A DNA stretch of 64,000 nt from Siniperca chuatsi (lineage: Eukaryota > Chordata > Actinopteri > Centrarchiformes > Sinipercidae): assembly GCF_020085105.1 (NCBI RefSeq), contig NC_058057.1, forward strand, positions 23,881,082 through 23,945,081. The letters run 5' to 3'. This document shows, one piece after another, positions 63,802-64,000 of the stretch. The stretch's first letter is position 1; every line of letters starts with the position of its first letter. Both the position numbers and the translations under genes were made by a program. The notes below the pieces were generated by a model. That model was given only the letters and a program-made list of their open reading frames with translations, was not told the origin of the DNA and ran no database searches.

Positions 63802-64000
63802 GGAGGAAGTATTCGGATCCTTCCTGCATTGAAAATGTTATTTAAGTAAAAGTATATAAGTATAATCAGGAAAATGTAACTATTAAAAGTACAGAAAATG
63901 GCCCTTGTGACTGTTATACTAGTATATATATTATCATTAGATTACTCAAGCATTAATGTAAAAGCAGGATTTTACTGTTGTAGTTGAGATGGAGGTATAG
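63802..64000 (+). repeat. hAT-like dispersed repeat, copy F, cut by the window end
   Basis: GGAGGAAGTATTCGGATCCT, then AAGTAAAAGTATATAAGTAT and GCAGGATTTTACTGTTGTAG parallel the left part of copies A and B in the same orientation. It continues past position 64,000. Confidence 0.7.

Overview
This window is vertebrate nuclear DNA, almost certainly from a teleost fish. It has intron-containing genes with GT-AG splice sites, a eukaryotic tRNA-Leu, and fish-type repeats: an L2-clade LINE, an RTE-type LINE end, a Tc1 transposon, hAT-like elements and tRNA-derived SINE remnants. No species can be named from sequence alone. There is no bacterial, phage, CRISPR or organellar content.

Layout. Positions 1-5126 are a (CATA)n microsatellite tract that has taken two insertions: a 5'-truncated, broken L2-clade LINE (925-3520, minus) and a dead Tc1 transposon (3603-4952, plus). 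A tRNA-Leu(CAG) gene sits alone at 6479-6561. From 18.6 kb down to 8.0 kb on the minus strand lies a multi-Tudor germ-granule gene, best matched to tdrd15. It has a short non-coding first exon, a small ATG exon, one giant 5.8-kb coding exon with eight Tudor cores, and two alternative 3' exons.

From 19,993 to 36,652 on the plus strand lies a complete rfx6 gene, a winged-helix transcription factor of the endocrine pancreas. I traced 20 coding exons whose splice phases all close, giving a 960-residue protein. A poly(A) signal lies about 500 bases after the stop. The two genes are divergent (head to head), with about 1.4 kb between the proposed tdrd15 first exon and the rfx6 start codon.

From about 37.2 kb to 64 kb I find no protein-coding gene. 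This stretch holds microsatellites, MITEs, LINE and SINE fragments, several copies of one hAT-like repeat, a well-bounded 882-bp hAT-type element with a perfect 8-bp target duplication, and unique sequence that may include distal enhancers.

The two genes have no evident joint pathway: tdrd15-family proteins act in germ cells (piRNA granules) and rfx6 acts in endoderm and islets. I found no convincing new biological system. The observations most worth a check are the unresolved, possibly alternative 3' end of tdrd15, the nested transposon with an empty-site control inside the same window, the hAT element carrying a reverse-transcriptase fragment, and two strong short palindromes.
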